Below, one piece after another: positions 48,001-58,100 of a stretch of 64,000 nucleotides of DNA (positions are counted from its first letter, which is position 1; every line of letters begins with the position of its first letter). The position numbers were made by a program, and so were the translations under genes. Below the pieces are notes generated by a model that was not told the DNA's origin, did no database searches, and worked only from the letters and a program-made list of their open reading frames with translations. This DNA comes from Plazaster borealis (taxonomy: Eukaryota > Echinodermata > Asteroidea > Forcipulatida > Labidiasteridae): NCBI GenBank assembly GCA_021014325.1, contig CM037462.1:11638501-11702500 (forward strand), in the 5' to 3' direction.

Positions 48001-49237
48001 GTCAGCAATGACTCTCGCACCTGCATCATCTATTACACACTTGCTTACTAACACTTCACTAATAATAATAATAATAATAATAGTGGCTTCTTATATAGCA
48101 CACATATCCGTCACTCATTGACGCTCAAGGCGCTTTAACGTTCATTATTTTCCTGCAAGGTATTGTGGAGCTACGTTTTTGAAGTACGAGACCAAGTCCT
48201 TTTACATAGCACCATGTAATGGTTTACAAGGTGCTGTGGCGCAATATGCTGCCGATCAAACCAGGAACACCGGGGCGAACCCCTTCTCTTTTCGATAAGT
48301 GCACTGGGTTCTTTTACGTGCATTACACAACACACGGGACCTACGGCTTAACGTCCCATCCAAAGGACGAAGCATGTGGTTAAGTGTCTTGCTTAAGGAC
48401 ACAAGTGTCACGACTGGGATTCGAACCCACACTCTGCTGATCAGAAACACCAGAGCTTGAGTTCGGTGTTCGGTGTTCTTATCCGCTCGGCCACGACACG
48501 CCACGACACGTACTCGACCTGGTGATTCAGAAGTTATATGTTAGGTATGACTCACGAAGGGAATCAATGTGTGGTGAAGAGGTTTTAAACTAGTGGTTTA
48601 AACCTGCCGAGGCCTGGTTCTTGATAATTTTACCGAGACGAAATTGAGGTAAAACTATCAAGATTACCATTCAAAATTATCAAAATTACCATTCATAAAT
48701 ATCTTCCCCTTGAAAATATAGACAAAAAAGCTGTAAAAAGTTGAGAACAAATAGGACAGTTTTGCCCATTCGGTCGTCCGCAGCTCACTTTGATTCTGCG
48801 TAAAATTCCTAGACCCATTGCACAACGCAGACCGCACGTTTGAACAAGATGCGCGCCCTTCCATTTTGGGAGTCAACTCTATGATTTGTGTGTAGTTTGA
48901 CTCCCAAAATGGAAGGGCGCGCACTGTCTGAACTGGCGTTCCGCGTTGTGCAAACTGTGTTTAAACACTTCTAGCCGTGTTTATATCACACGTTTAAACA
49001 TGGCCACGTGATGTCCTCTCGACCAATCAGAATGGATAAACTGTCCCAGGTATTTATGAATGTCAAATCAAACATTGACTCATTTCAGTAACTCTTTTTA
49101 CTCAGATATCTGCCATCGCCGCGGCCTGGAAGTTCCATGCTCTTCATGAGTCTCGGCCCGGCGATCCCCAGACTCAACTCCGTCGAGGAACAACGTCAAG
49201 ACCAACACACAAAGGCTTGACTCCGTGGGATAAGTGA
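38929..49237 (+). CDS. BTBD19: BTBD19-like BTB/BACK domain protein, complete, 6 exons
   Basis: Exons 38929-39014, 44278-44488, 45667-45849, 46995-47126, 47512-47634 and 49106-49237 give 288 codons plus stop, with matching phases at all five junctions. This is close to the length I recall for vertebrate BTBD19. Residues ~21-125 form a BTB fold (SDIKFIVGESRKQIRAHRCI, LEFIYTNCVSLKTEN, IEYGLDELRRVC), followed by a BACK-like helical region (~130-235: SCCEAMQAAVTYGQ, FQQLSPEAVRCIL, QWAVANA). No Kelch repeats follow. The C-terminus retains the WKFHALHE motif and a basic tail, as in BTBD19. The molecular function of BTBD19 is poorly known; a Cul3 adaptor role is only inferred from the domain. The start is the first of two tandem ATGs; the second has the better context. 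Confidence 0.92.
40124..42266 (+). mobile_element. Degenerate non-LTR retrotransposon in BTBD19-like intron 1
   Basis: Plus-strand coding remains of a CR1/L2/jockey-like element truncated in the region between endonuclease and RT. RT blocks: ATGPDGISSKILK, NYRPVSLTSVCCKLLE, DNQHGFRAQHSC, MDFSKAFDTVPHKRL (motif A), SGVPQGTVLGPLLF (motif B) and FADDCVLY (motif C, ~41390). Frameshifts occur near 40290, 41335 and 41630. A C-terminal block (VNDWNTLPPDI) is present and stops at 42167. The element ends with a (GATCCA)n tail at ~42227-42265, as expected for elements with short tandem 3' ends. Confidence 0.88.
42227..42265 (+). repeat. (GATCCA)n tail of the retrotransposon
   Basis: Six hexamer copies directly after the 3' untranslated part of the element; interpreted as its 3' terminal repeat. 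Confidence 0.8.
43115..43787. mobile_element. ~670-bp element with long internally repetitive inverted termini
   Basis: The left ~70 bp (GGTCCTACTACTTGCTGTCA then repeats of CCGTCAACTCA) mirror the right ~70 bp (TGACGGTGAGTTGACGGT ... AGTAGGACC). BTBD19-like intron 1. Confidence 0.85.
44020..44215 (+). mobile_element. SINE-2 copy, BTBD19-like intron 1
   Basis: Body CTGCCGCTTCCCAGG...GGTTGAATGGCTTCTG, then AGGGAGACCGCCAACATTAG and a damaged head AGGTAGCTCAGTTGGTA, 60 bp before exon 2. Confidence 0.85.
44278..44488 (+). CDS. BTBD19: BTBD19-like exon 2: BTB core
   Basis: 211 nt, residues 29-99, between acceptor CTCCCAACAG and donor GTAAGT. Contains IRAHRCILASRCQVFRAMF (BTB dimer helix region) and VVLEFIYTN. 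Confidence 0.95.
44945..45005 (+). mobile_element. SINE-1 head fragment
   Basis: GCGTGTCGTGGCCGAGCGGT...CAAGCTCTGGTG, without the rest. Confidence 0.75.
45050..45610. repeat. Three (TG)n-bordered repeat units, BTBD19-like intron 2
   Basis: Units of ~180 bp with AACAAAAGGGAT and GTTGAACAAAGGAGGGTCC or GGACTTTAACAAAAGGGATCC, each ending at ACGTGTGTGTG. A fourth related unit is at 52655-52860. Confidence 0.75.
45667..45849 (+). CDS. BTBD19: BTBD19-like exon 3: end of BTB, start of BACK
   Basis: 183-nt phase-0 exon, residues 100-160: VIDVLACAIEYGLDELRRVC then CCEAMQAAVTYGQEDLQ. Confidence 0.95.
45936..46290 (-). mobile_element. MITE-A copy in BTBD19-like intron 3
   Basis: TTTAAAGGCATCGTACAC to AGTGCCTTTA; opposite orientation to the gene. 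Confidence 0.9.
46293..46810 (-). mobile_element. SINE-1 copies (two truncated) with (TTA)n tail
   Basis: (TAA)n at 46293-46313, then the tail block CTGAGTTCTTAT..., repeated from ~46540 with a second CTGAGTTCTTATCTAGCACT and the TGCAAGGTATGCGGAGCTACG body. BTBD19-like intron 3. Confidence 0.75.
46995..47126 (+). CDS. BTBD19: BTBD19-like exon 4: BACK region
   Basis: 132-nt phase-0 exon, residues 161-204: MKTSGFQQLSPEAVRCIL, then DETDIIVAVTQWAVANA. Acceptor TGATGACAG has a weak pyrimidine tract. Confidence 0.88.
47150..47330 (-). mobile_element. SINE-1 head, BTBD19-like intron 4
   Basis: Reverse reads GTGTCGTGGCCGAGCGGTTA...AGCAGAGTGTGGGGTTCGAATCC...GTGACACTTGTG: tRNA-Leu-like A and B boxes. 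Confidence 0.85.
47512..47634 (+). CDS. BTBD19: BTBD19-like exon 5
   Basis: 123-nt phase-0 exon, residues 205-245: VVGHVRLALLGPEELEKLEK, the conserved helix of the family after BACK, ending in QQVP before GTAAGT. Confidence 0.92.
48061..48515 (-). mobile_element. SINE-1, near full length
   Basis: tRNA-Leu-like head at the right (GTGTCGTGGCCGAGCGGATA), body, and a (TTA)n tail at 48061-48081 on the left. BTBD19-like intron 5. Confidence 0.88.
48770..48960. repeat. Hairpin element with CCATTTTGGGAGTCAA arms
   Basis: GCGCGCCCTTCCATTTTGGG mirrors CCCAAAATGGAAGGGCGCGC around a ~40-bp loop; outer ACCCATTGCACAACGC mirrors GCGTTGTGCAAA. BTBD19-like intron 5. Confidence 0.82.
49106..49237 (+). CDS. 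BTBD19: BTBD19-like exon 6 and stop codon
   Basis: 132 nt from acceptor TTTTTACTCAG to TGA: ISAIAAAWKFHALHESRPGD and a basic C-terminal tail ending LTPWDK. AWKFHAL is the family's C-terminal hallmark. Confidence 0.93.
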   Translation: MSAIAAAWKFHALHESRPGDPQTQLRRGTTSRPTHKGLTPWDK

Positions 49238-49504
49238 GAACACTGCATAAAGTCCTGAGATATTTCCCCGAGAGAAAGAGAGTTTCCCTCAAGAAGTCTC
49301 CACTGCACACTAAAAGGTTAGGTCCTGTCCTGAGTGGTTTTTTTTTCAAGACCTAGGCTTTGGCTCCCACTCTGGCTTAGGCTCTGTCATCAGTTTTGGA
49401 GCAGTGTATATTTTGCACAGTGCTTCAATACCAAATGAAGCCAGGAGCTGGAGCCTAAGCCGCAGTTTGGAAAAAAAGCCACCGGTTGTTCATCTTAGGC
49501 TGTG

Positions 49505-49645
49505 TTGACTGCATTTTTAGTGGCAAAGGTCGTGGGTTCAAATCCCATCCGAGTAATATGCCTGTGATTTTTTTTCACAGGACTCGGGGAAAGTACTGAG
49601 TATACAGTGCTTTTCACACATCAGTGTACGGGTAAAACCAAATAT
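49505..49645 (+). mobile_element. SINE-3 copy
   Basis: GTGGCAAAGGTCGTGGGTTC, CCTGTGATTTTTTTTCACAGG hairpin, AGTACTGAGTATACAGTGC and CAGTGTACGGGTAAAACC. Confidence 0.8.
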
Positions 49646-49679
49646 AATATTGCATTTTTAGTGTTGGAGTATGACAGAT

Positions 49680-51190
49680 GCCGCTGTTTAACACTCCCAC
49701 ACTGTCTGACCATTCAATGTCATCCATTGTGGTTTTGTACGGATAAACAATGCCATATTATGTTGTAAATAGATCTACATGGTAGATAGTCAACCCTCCC
49801 ACTGTGTGACCACTTAATATCATATACTGTGGTTTCGAATGGAAGATAAATTACGTCAACCTGCAATGTGATATCATGTGGTGAATGCACACACTACACT
49901 CGACCCTCCTACCGTTTGACCATTCAGTATCATCCACTGTAGTTTTGAATGATACACATGCAGTCTGCAATATTATATGTGGTTTATTCTTTAAAATAGT
50001 AGAGTCAACCCTCCCACTGTCTGACCATTCAATATCGTCCACTGTGATTTTGCATGGTAGATAAACTATGCAAGCCTGCAATGTGATATCTAGTGGTGAA
50101 TCTATATGTACAGTACACAGTCAACCCTCCTACTGCCTGACCATTCAATATCATCCATTGTGATTGGAATGGTAAAACTATGCCAGCCTGTAATGTGATA
50201 TGTCGTGAATGCATCTGCACAGTACACAGTCAACCCTCCTACTGTCTGACCATTCAATATCATCCACTGTGATTGGAATGGTAAAACTATGCCAGCCTGT
50301 AATGTGATATGTCGTGAATGCATCTGCACAGTACACAGTCAACCCTCCTACTGTCTGACCATTCAATATCATCCACTGTGATTGGAATGGTAAAACTATG
50401 CCAGCCTGTAATGTGATATGTCGTGAATGCATCTACACAGTACACAGTCAACCTTCCTACTGTCTGAACATTCAATATCATCCACAGCGGTTTTGAATGA
50501 TATATAAACTATGCCAGTCTGCAACATGGTGTCATGTCGTGAAAGCATCTACATGGTACACAGTCAACCCTCCTACTGTCTGACCATTCAGTATTGTCTT
50601 CTCTGTTGTTAAAATGGAGAAAAACTATGCCAGCCTGCAATATGATCATTGATATCAAGTGGTGAATATGTCGTCACAGTACATAGTCAACCCTCCTACT
50701 GTCTGACCATTCAATATCGTCACTGTGGTTTCGAATGGGATGTAAACTATGCCAGTATGCAATGTGATATCTAGTGGTGAATGGTTCATCACAGTACACA
50801 GTCAACCCTTCTACTGTCTGACCATTCAATATCGTCCACTGTGGTTTCGAATGGGAGATAAACTATGCCAACCTGCAATATGATATCTAGTGGTGAATGG
50901 TTCATCACAGTACACAGTCAACCCTCCTACTGTCTGACCATTCAATATCGTCCACTGTACGGTTCGAATGGGAGATAAAGTATGCCAGCCTGCAATATGA
51001 TATCTAGTGGTGAATGGTTCATCACAGTACACAGTCAACCCTCCTACTGTCTGACCATTCAATATCGTCCACTGTACGGTTCGAATGGGAGATAAAGTAT
51101 GCCAGCCTGCAATATGATATCTGGTGGTGAATGGTTCATCACAGTACACAGTCAACCCTCCTACTGTCTTACCATTCAATACCATCCATG
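49680..51190. repeat. ~110-bp minisatellite, about 13 copies
   Basis: CTGTCTGACCATTCAATAT recurs every ~109-112 bp with GTCAACCCTCCTA and CTATGCCAGCCTG. Copies from 50230 to 50440 are nearly identical. Starts ~440 bp after the BTBD19-like stop. Confidence 0.95.
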
Positions 51191-51470
51191 GATCGAGGCG
51201 ATTGCCTCCATGCCTCTTTGAAATTCCAGGCCTGACCTTCTTCCTATTGCAATAATTTCAGTGTGTAATTTCTGACTGCTAAAACAGGAACATGACGCCA
51301 AGATTCAGCACTATTTAATTGATCCTGACTTAATTTGGCCTTCAAGTTCATGATGTGAAGAGGTTCGGAGTTCTGTCACATTATGTGATTTGAAGAACCA
51401 TTCATTCAATCTTGGTGAATTTCCACAGTTAATACAGCATTTGTACAAAAGATACTTTTCACAAACAGCA

Positions 51471-51842
51471 TTAAAGGCATCGTACACGTTTGGTAATTGG
51501 AGCCTATTGTTTGTTTTAATCCTATATAGTTGTAGATATATACCATAAAACTAACCTGTGAAAATTTCATTTCAAAAGGTGGTAGCGTTTTTGAGATATT
51601 GCCGAAAATCTGGAGCGGTTATGTCCACGCAGGAAGAATAATCTGCATTGGAATACACACTCTGCTCAATATTCAAAATATCTTGGGGGAAAAAAATGAT
51701 ATATTTTTCCATAACCGCAGTCCTTCGAAGTAAAAAGTCTCTCAAAATGCATTATTCTATCCAAAGCTGCTGTACTTCTTACCAAGTAAGTTTTTATTGC
51801 CATAAATTTTCAAAGTCATTACCAAACGTGTACGATGCCTTA
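51471..51842. mobile_element. MITE-B copy
   Basis: Termini TTAAAGGCATCGTACACG and CGTGTACGATGCCTTAA are those of MITE-A, but the interior is that of MITE-B, which shows that the two families are related at their ends. Confidence 0.88.
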
Positions 51843-52654
51843 AAACATTATGACACATTGTAAACAAAATGATATAATGACAAGAAACAAGATAAAGGGT
51901 ACCACTTTCCACACTGTCAGTTTTTCCCAATAATTTGAGTTGTTTCATTTGATGTTTTTAACTTTATTTATTTTCACAATGTTTGGCAAATTATTATCAA
52001 TTTTCCTGCCTGTTCTGTTAATGTTTTTTGACTGAAATTTGAGTGTAATCGAAAAATATATAGTTTTAATCAGCTCGAGTTATTATCAGCACAAACCTGA
52101 ATGTGTCCATTCAAATGTTGAAACACTTGTGGGTGGTTTCAGGTACTTAACAAAAAAAATTGCAACCGTTCGAAACACTGCTTATGTGACGGTAGATAAG
52201 TGGTACGCTTGATTGAGTTTTTTGTCATATATTTAAACACTTTTTCTTGTCACAATCAACAAGCAAATGTGTTTATTTAGTTCTTCTTGCCACTAACACA
52301 TACACAATCCAAATTCGTAAAAAAAGATAATTTCCATTGTGTTTTAAAACAAACCTTGCTAACCCTTACTGAACTGTGTGAAAATAGCCATTTAATAGAG
52401 CTCAGAATACCTCATGTTTTATATGCCACATCAATATGTTTTCACCTGCCTTCTTTGCCATGTAACCCACCCCCACCCTCAACCTGGCATGTTGACATGT
52501 CAACAACAAACAAACAAACAAGCAACCCCTGGGTGTAGGGGTGTTTGTTTGTTTGTTTGTTTGGTTTGGGGGGGTTTTCTTCAGTATTACGTTTGATTTA
52601 GCATTTGCACCTTGCCATGGGGTTGTTTTGAGTAGAAATAGTCAGCATTGGTGA
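51843..52654. other. Unassigned AT-rich intergenic stretch
   Basis: Between the BTBD19-like and PLPPR-like genes. A (CAAA)n/(GTTT)n pair at 52505-52563 forms a short inverted repeat. No exon seen. Confidence 0.5.
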
Positions 52655-52860
52655 TGTGTGTGTGTGAGCGTGTCTACCCGTTGAAACTGAGGACTTTAAC
52701 AAAAGGGATCCGGGTGTTTGACAGAGCGAGGACGTCCTCGCTTCGTTTTCGTGTACAAACCCAATGGGGACGTCGCTAAAAAAACCTATGTCCAAACAAT
52801 GGGAGAACAAAGAGAAGTCCTCGGTAAGCGGGATTTACAAACATGTGTGTGTGTGTGAGA
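52655..52860. repeat. (TG)n-bordered repeat unit
   Basis: TGTGTGTGAGCGTGTCTACC..., GGACTTTAACAAAAGGGATCC, GAGCGAGGACGTCCTCGCTTC (an inverted pair) and ACATGTGTGTG match 45405-45605. Confidence 0.8.
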
Positions 52861-52865
52861 CAGTC

Positions 52866-52995
52866 TAAATAAACTTTAAAGAAGGGCTTCAAGGTCAAAT
52901 TCAGTTTTGTGATACACTCATTTTCCAATAGGGAAAATTTTACGTCTCTTAACCTCACAATAAAATGGTGTAAAATGCCACTTAATGGCATCAAA
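52866..52995. mobile_element. Half copy of the foldback element
   Basis: TCAAATTCAGTTTTGTGATA, CTCATTTTCCAATAG and CTTAACCTCACAATAAAATGG match one arm of 61905-62488. Confidence 0.75.
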
Positions 52996-53394
52996 TTTTA
53001 TGAGTAGAAATATTTAAGAGAACCCTATGATGAAGGCCTATTTGACTATTTTTATATTTTTTATAATATTGATATTCATTCACTCTATTTTTGTACTGCC
53101 TTCAAAATGCACTTTGTGTGAAAATGTTTGTTAAATGAACTATTTTTGTGATAAATTTTGGTTGCACATGAGAAGAAGGCTCAGTATTTAAAATGTATTT
53201 GTTGTTATTGAATTTGTCTTCTTTTGCTACAACTTCACCACAATTTATTTTATATGGTAAAACAAAGATGATGTTGCCAAATGGACAATGCTGAAAATTC
53301 CTTTTTTACCATTTTCTCACACAACGGACTTGGCTCACATTTTCACTTTGTCATTTCATGTATATGTATAGGATTCGAACTGCCTCTAGCTACC

Positions 53395-53566
53395 GGGTAA
53401 TCTCGGTGGTCTAGTTGGTAAGACATCTGCTCTAGAATGGCAAAGGTCGTGGGTTCGAATCCCCTCGGAGTAATATGCCTGTGATTTTTTTCACAGGACT
53501 CGGGAAAGTACTGAGTATACAGTGCTTTACACACATCGGTGTACGGGTAAAACCAAATATAATATT
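53395..53566 (+). mobile_element. SINE-3, best copy
   Basis: AATCTCGGTGGTCTAGTTGG (A box), GTGGGTTCGAATCCC (B box), the CCTGTGATTTTTTTCACAGG hairpin and tail ACACATCGGTGTACGGGTAA. Confidence 0.88.
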
Positions 53567-54351
53567 CATGTATGTGGTTGATCACACAAATTATGGACGC
53601 TGTGTGCGACTATTTTGTCAGCTCTACCAATTCTGTATAATATCTTCAAATGCCCTTCAAGGTAACTAGGGCTGAAAAGAAAAGTTTGAAAAAGACTTCA
53701 GAGGAATTCACACAATAGAACGTATTGATTTATTTCAGATTGATAATTTATACATGTTCAGCATATTATACAGTGATATTCATTACAAGGAAAATGTACA
53801 ACATTGTGCTTGTAAGAAGGTGAAAATTTACAATGATGTTCAAGTTTGAGCTAGATTCGTAATACATTAATATTTGTAACAAGACAGACCCGTGAGATTT
53901 GTAAAATACTGTCTGAGTAAAATTTGACAGGCAGAAGACGCACCTGACATATTTACATTGGTGAAGTACTTCCTTTTTAAGTAAACAAAGAATCAAGCCA
54001 CAATTTTTCGGAATGTTTGGTTTACATTTCCTACCTGGATTATTAATTTTTAAAATGCTGTGTAAATATTGTCAAACCCTTTCTGAAGCAAATCATATCA
54101 ATATAATTGTTATATCTTCACAAATTATTTTATATTTAGGTTTTAGTAATAGTACACACTTGCCTAAATCAGATTGATACACTCCGTGGAACAAACAAAC
54201 CAAAAATAATAAAATTTAACATGGCGGTGCCACTTGCAAGATTTCTGTTTTGTTTTGTTGTTTGCTTTTTGTTTGGGGGGATCTTTTGTTTCCCCTACCC
54301 CAGGCCTACCCATTTTTAGGATTCAGTGAATTGCCATTTTGTTCACCACTG
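53567..54351. other. Unassigned AT-rich intergenic stretch
   Basis: No coding signal or repeat family recognised. Confidence 0.5.
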
Positions 54352-54512
54352 GACGAGCTCGGTGACCTAGTGGTCAAGAAATCTGCACTAGAAAGCGGTC
54401 AGTCGTAGCATCGAGTCCCGGCCCAGTCGAGGTTCCTGTGATGGAGTTATCCCCCGCAAGATTTGATAAATATTGAGTGTAGAGTGCTATATAACAAACA
54501 TCGGAGACGGAA
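54352..54512 (+). mobile_element. SINE-3-like copy (different body)
   Basis: GAGCTCGGTGACCTAGTGGT head, B box GCATCGAGTCCC, GAGGTTCCTGTGATGGAG and an ATTGAGTGTAGAGTGCTATA tail. Confidence 0.65.
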
Positions 54513-54816
54513 AAAGTAATAGTAAATTCATATTACGCTTAGGTAGGGTGTTACATCACTTACACCATGGAGGGAGCCCTCAATGGTTTGACTTATTAAA
54601 ACTAAATACAAATTTTTAAAAAGGACAGAAAGTGCATTGCTAGTAAAATTAAGAAAATTCAGAGTATACAAAGTTAAATTCGACTGTTCCAAGCAGTCCA
54701 AACTGTGAGTAGACAGTCCCATGCCTGTCTTGTCCCCTGTGTACAACAGCAATAATTAACATGATGATTCTCATCATGCAAAGAAGGGATCAGACTATTT
54801 TGTCCATCCAGTCTCA

Positions 54817-55012
54817 GTTCAACCTCGTCCCCAAGGTGTGTCGAGCAGTACGAGGTTGATCGCTCACTCACCCTGGTATTGGATCATTTGCATATCCAAA
54901 ATTTTTGGATATGTATGCAAATTAGAATAGTCTGGCTGTGTGAATAAACATGTTTATTTACTACTGTAAACATGGTTGGAAATAAAGTAAACCATGGGGA
55001 CGAGGTCGGTCT
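54817..55012. mobile_element. Second copy of the CCTCGTCCCCA element
   Basis: Opposite orientation to 34425; starts CCTCGTCCCCAAGG and ends CCATGGGGACGAGG. Carries the octamer palindrome at 54888-54924. 53 bp downstream of the PLPPR-like stop codon. Confidence 0.82.
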
Positions 55013-55065
55013 TGGTTTGGTTTCATCTTTGTTTCATCTACGTTTCATCTTTTGTCCGTTATGGT

Positions 55066-55152
55066 TCAAATGATTCCAGATGTAGGTGCTTCGTGATGTA
55101 CGATGGTTATGTCATCCAAGAACGCCGAGTTGTTTAGGGCCGATATTCCATT
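55066..55152 (-). CDS. PLPPR: PLPPR-like exon 7: C-terminus and stop
   Basis: 87 nt after acceptor TTTCTTTCAG: NGISALNNSAFLDDITIVHH... ending SGII and TGA. In phase with exon 6. It was too short to stand out as an open frame and was found from the acceptor and phase. Confidence 0.75.
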   Translation of the reverse strand, partial: NGISALNNSAFLDDITIVHHEAPTSGII

Positions 55153-58100
55153 CTGAAAGAAATTGTACCGTCAGAGTTTTAAAGGATGAGGCAAGTCTTG
55201 CAGGAATTCGTACACAATGGCAACACGGGTTTTGTTTAAAAAAAAAAGTTTTCGTTTTTAATGCGCAGAGATTCCAAAAGCTAGCAAAGATACCAAGCAA
55301 CCAAACAACATATTGAACAAACCTGTGATATACGCGACGTAGACGCCGATTCGATGTTCTTAAAGTGACGCACACGTGGTAACACAAAGGTGGATGGGTA
55401 GTTCCTCATGAACTGCTCTTCCTCAGCGGACAGCATGCTGGAGCCTTTGGAGGAGACCGCTTGCAAGTTGGAATGATTCTTGGGCAAGTTCTCTCGGAAT
55501 GTGTTGAGAATTGCGAGTGACTGTTGGCGAAATTGGAAGAAGAACAAAATTGTTAGTGGTCTCAAGTTTTGAGTCCGGCAGAATCTTTCTCAAAGGCTGA
55601 AAAACGACAACACTGCACAAATACCTACAGGTATTTGCAGCAACAGTCTGGAAAGTCGCATTGGAGGTCACTGGACGTTTTTGTCTGATGCAGTGTATGC
55701 GCGCAAAGCAAGCTGGGTGTGGTCACACATACCGTGCGAAGCGCCAGTCTATCAGCTGCAGTGATCGCAGGTTTTCCCAGTGCATGCAAGGAGAGGACCA
55801 GGGGTCGAGTTCACAAAACTCTTCCTAACTTAGGATTATTCCTAGGCAATGCGAAGAGATAGGGCAAGTCTTAAGTTAAGACCAATTACTGGTCCTATTA
55901 CTTCAGATAAGACTAGTCTTATCTTTTTGTGAAATCGGCCCCAGCAGGACAACTTGGAGCCAATTTGGTGAATAATTGAACACAGTCTGTCGCTGAAATA
56001 AAGGACGCTGCATGGGCGGCGCAGAATTGTTATTTAAAAAAACTCTCCTCAACACAGCCAATTCGCCGAAGTGGGCTCCTACGTGACAGACAACGGCTCT
56101 TGGCGTTATGATGATGATGACGCAGTCAGGAGGAGGAGTGATAAGGAGGAAGCAGAACGCAGCCGGAAGGAGCGAAGATTAGTTTTAAATTGAAAGTAGC
56201 CATCAAAATACACGTCTTGGAAGATTTGTTTTTAAGATGGAGCTGTAGCCACTCATATACCCAGACAAATTGAAGGATTTGTTTGTGTTTGTAATATTTC
56301 GTTTGACTGTATATCCACCTCGGCATTAGCGTGTCGTGGCCGAGCGGTCTAGATCGAGAGCATCGAACTCAATTTGGGATGGCCAAGTCATCAGAGTGTG
56401 GATTGGAATTCCGGTCGTGACACTTGTTTCCTTGAGCAAGATACTCAACTTTAATTGCTTCTCATAACGGAGGAGTAAATGGGTACATGCGCGGGTAGAG
56501 ATTGTTGATGTTAATTATTAGCAACCTGTGCACCCAGTTGGCTGTCAGTGCTGTATACTCCAAGAGGAATTGAGATGGTTTCAGGAATGCTGAAGGCCCA
56601 GTGAACAGGGGTTGTAAGTAAGGCGCTTTGAGAAGCCTATACTCAAAGCGCATTTATTATGGTATCTTTGACGTTAACCAACTTCCTTGGTGAGATTGTC
56701 ATAAATACCGCATACACCTGTCTTTCAAAGCAAACGACAAAACCTGGTTTCCTCGTGGTAAGAAGAAAACTACGGAGCTCTAGAAGTGCCATCCAACTTG
56801 CTGAGATCCTGACCTTATTTATCTTCGGAGACGACACCCTTTTTGCATATGTTGTGTGTGTGTAGCTTGTCGCCATGTAAACCGGTATCATGACTGGATC
56901 TCAAGCCAGATGGCACTTTCCATAATCTCCTTTAAAATGATAAAGATTCATTTACCAGGTATAATGCGAAAGATGTACCAAGTGCGAACCCCGCAAAGAT
57001 GTCTGTCCAATGATGCCGATATGAGGCAGCCCGTGAAAACCCCCAAAGCACGGCACTGCTCAGCAGCGCCAGGCACAACAGAGGGACGGGAAGCCGTGCG
57101 TTGCGGAACTGCACCTGCGTCGAGAGGTAAATCTGCAAAACAGAGATAAAGAAACGAGTGTAGTAATGTATTGAAGTTTTCCCCGATTGCATGCTATGGT
57201 AATGAAACCAAGGATGCATCACAAGTGAACTTAATCACTGTAGCTTGCAAGCCTGAGGAAACCCTTAAACAAGGGTGCTTTCTGTGTGAACCAGAAATAC
57301 CGAGGTTACTCGTACTCTTCCACGATATAAGTATTCAGGGTTTGTTTATGTGCACAACCAATCCTAGTAGACCAACAGCTTAACGTCCGGCATCTGAAGG
57401 ACAAAGCAATTATGGTAAAGTATCTTGCTCACGGACACATTAACCACGACCGGGACTCGAACCCACACTCTGCTGATCAGAAACACCAGAGCTGGAGTCC
57501 GGTGCTCTTAAGCGCTCGGCCACGACACACCACTTTGTTCTCATAAAGGTGTGTTTTCAGTTTTGCTTCTTCGGATACTTTGGTTTTCCTCATATTTTGT
57601 GTATGTAGTTTCACCCCCTCTTATCTTTAAAATTGACGTTAACATTTTCTCGGTGTTTTCTGCAAACTCACCGTGGCAAAGACAGATGAATATGCACCGA
57701 GAGATGCGTGGATGGACGGTAGAGATCGCCTAGAGACGGTGACAAAATAAGAAGATCACTTGTTACTATAAGAATTGATGGGATGTCAATAAGGTTTCGT
57801 CCATTCAGTTCGAAAGGGGCTGATTGATTTCATAAAGCACGCGGACAACGTCGGTAATTGTAAAATAAAAAACAGTATCTGCACTTTATGTGACCCAACA
57901 TACATGAAATAACAAACATGTGAAAGTTTCAGCCCAATCGGTCGTCAGAGCCACTGGGGAAAAAAGTAAAAAAACAACCTTGCATACTTTCACGTTGGAC
58001 TCGCGAGATCGTTTGACTCATTTCTAAAAAACACTTCAGCATTTCAAGCAAGCATATTGCAAGGGAAGTTTTCCCATCATGACCATCTTTAAACCGTGTA

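Noticed and set aside
57400..57532. tRNA-Leu-like gene
   Set aside because: A and B boxes belong to SINE-1, which recurs at least six times with the same downstream body.
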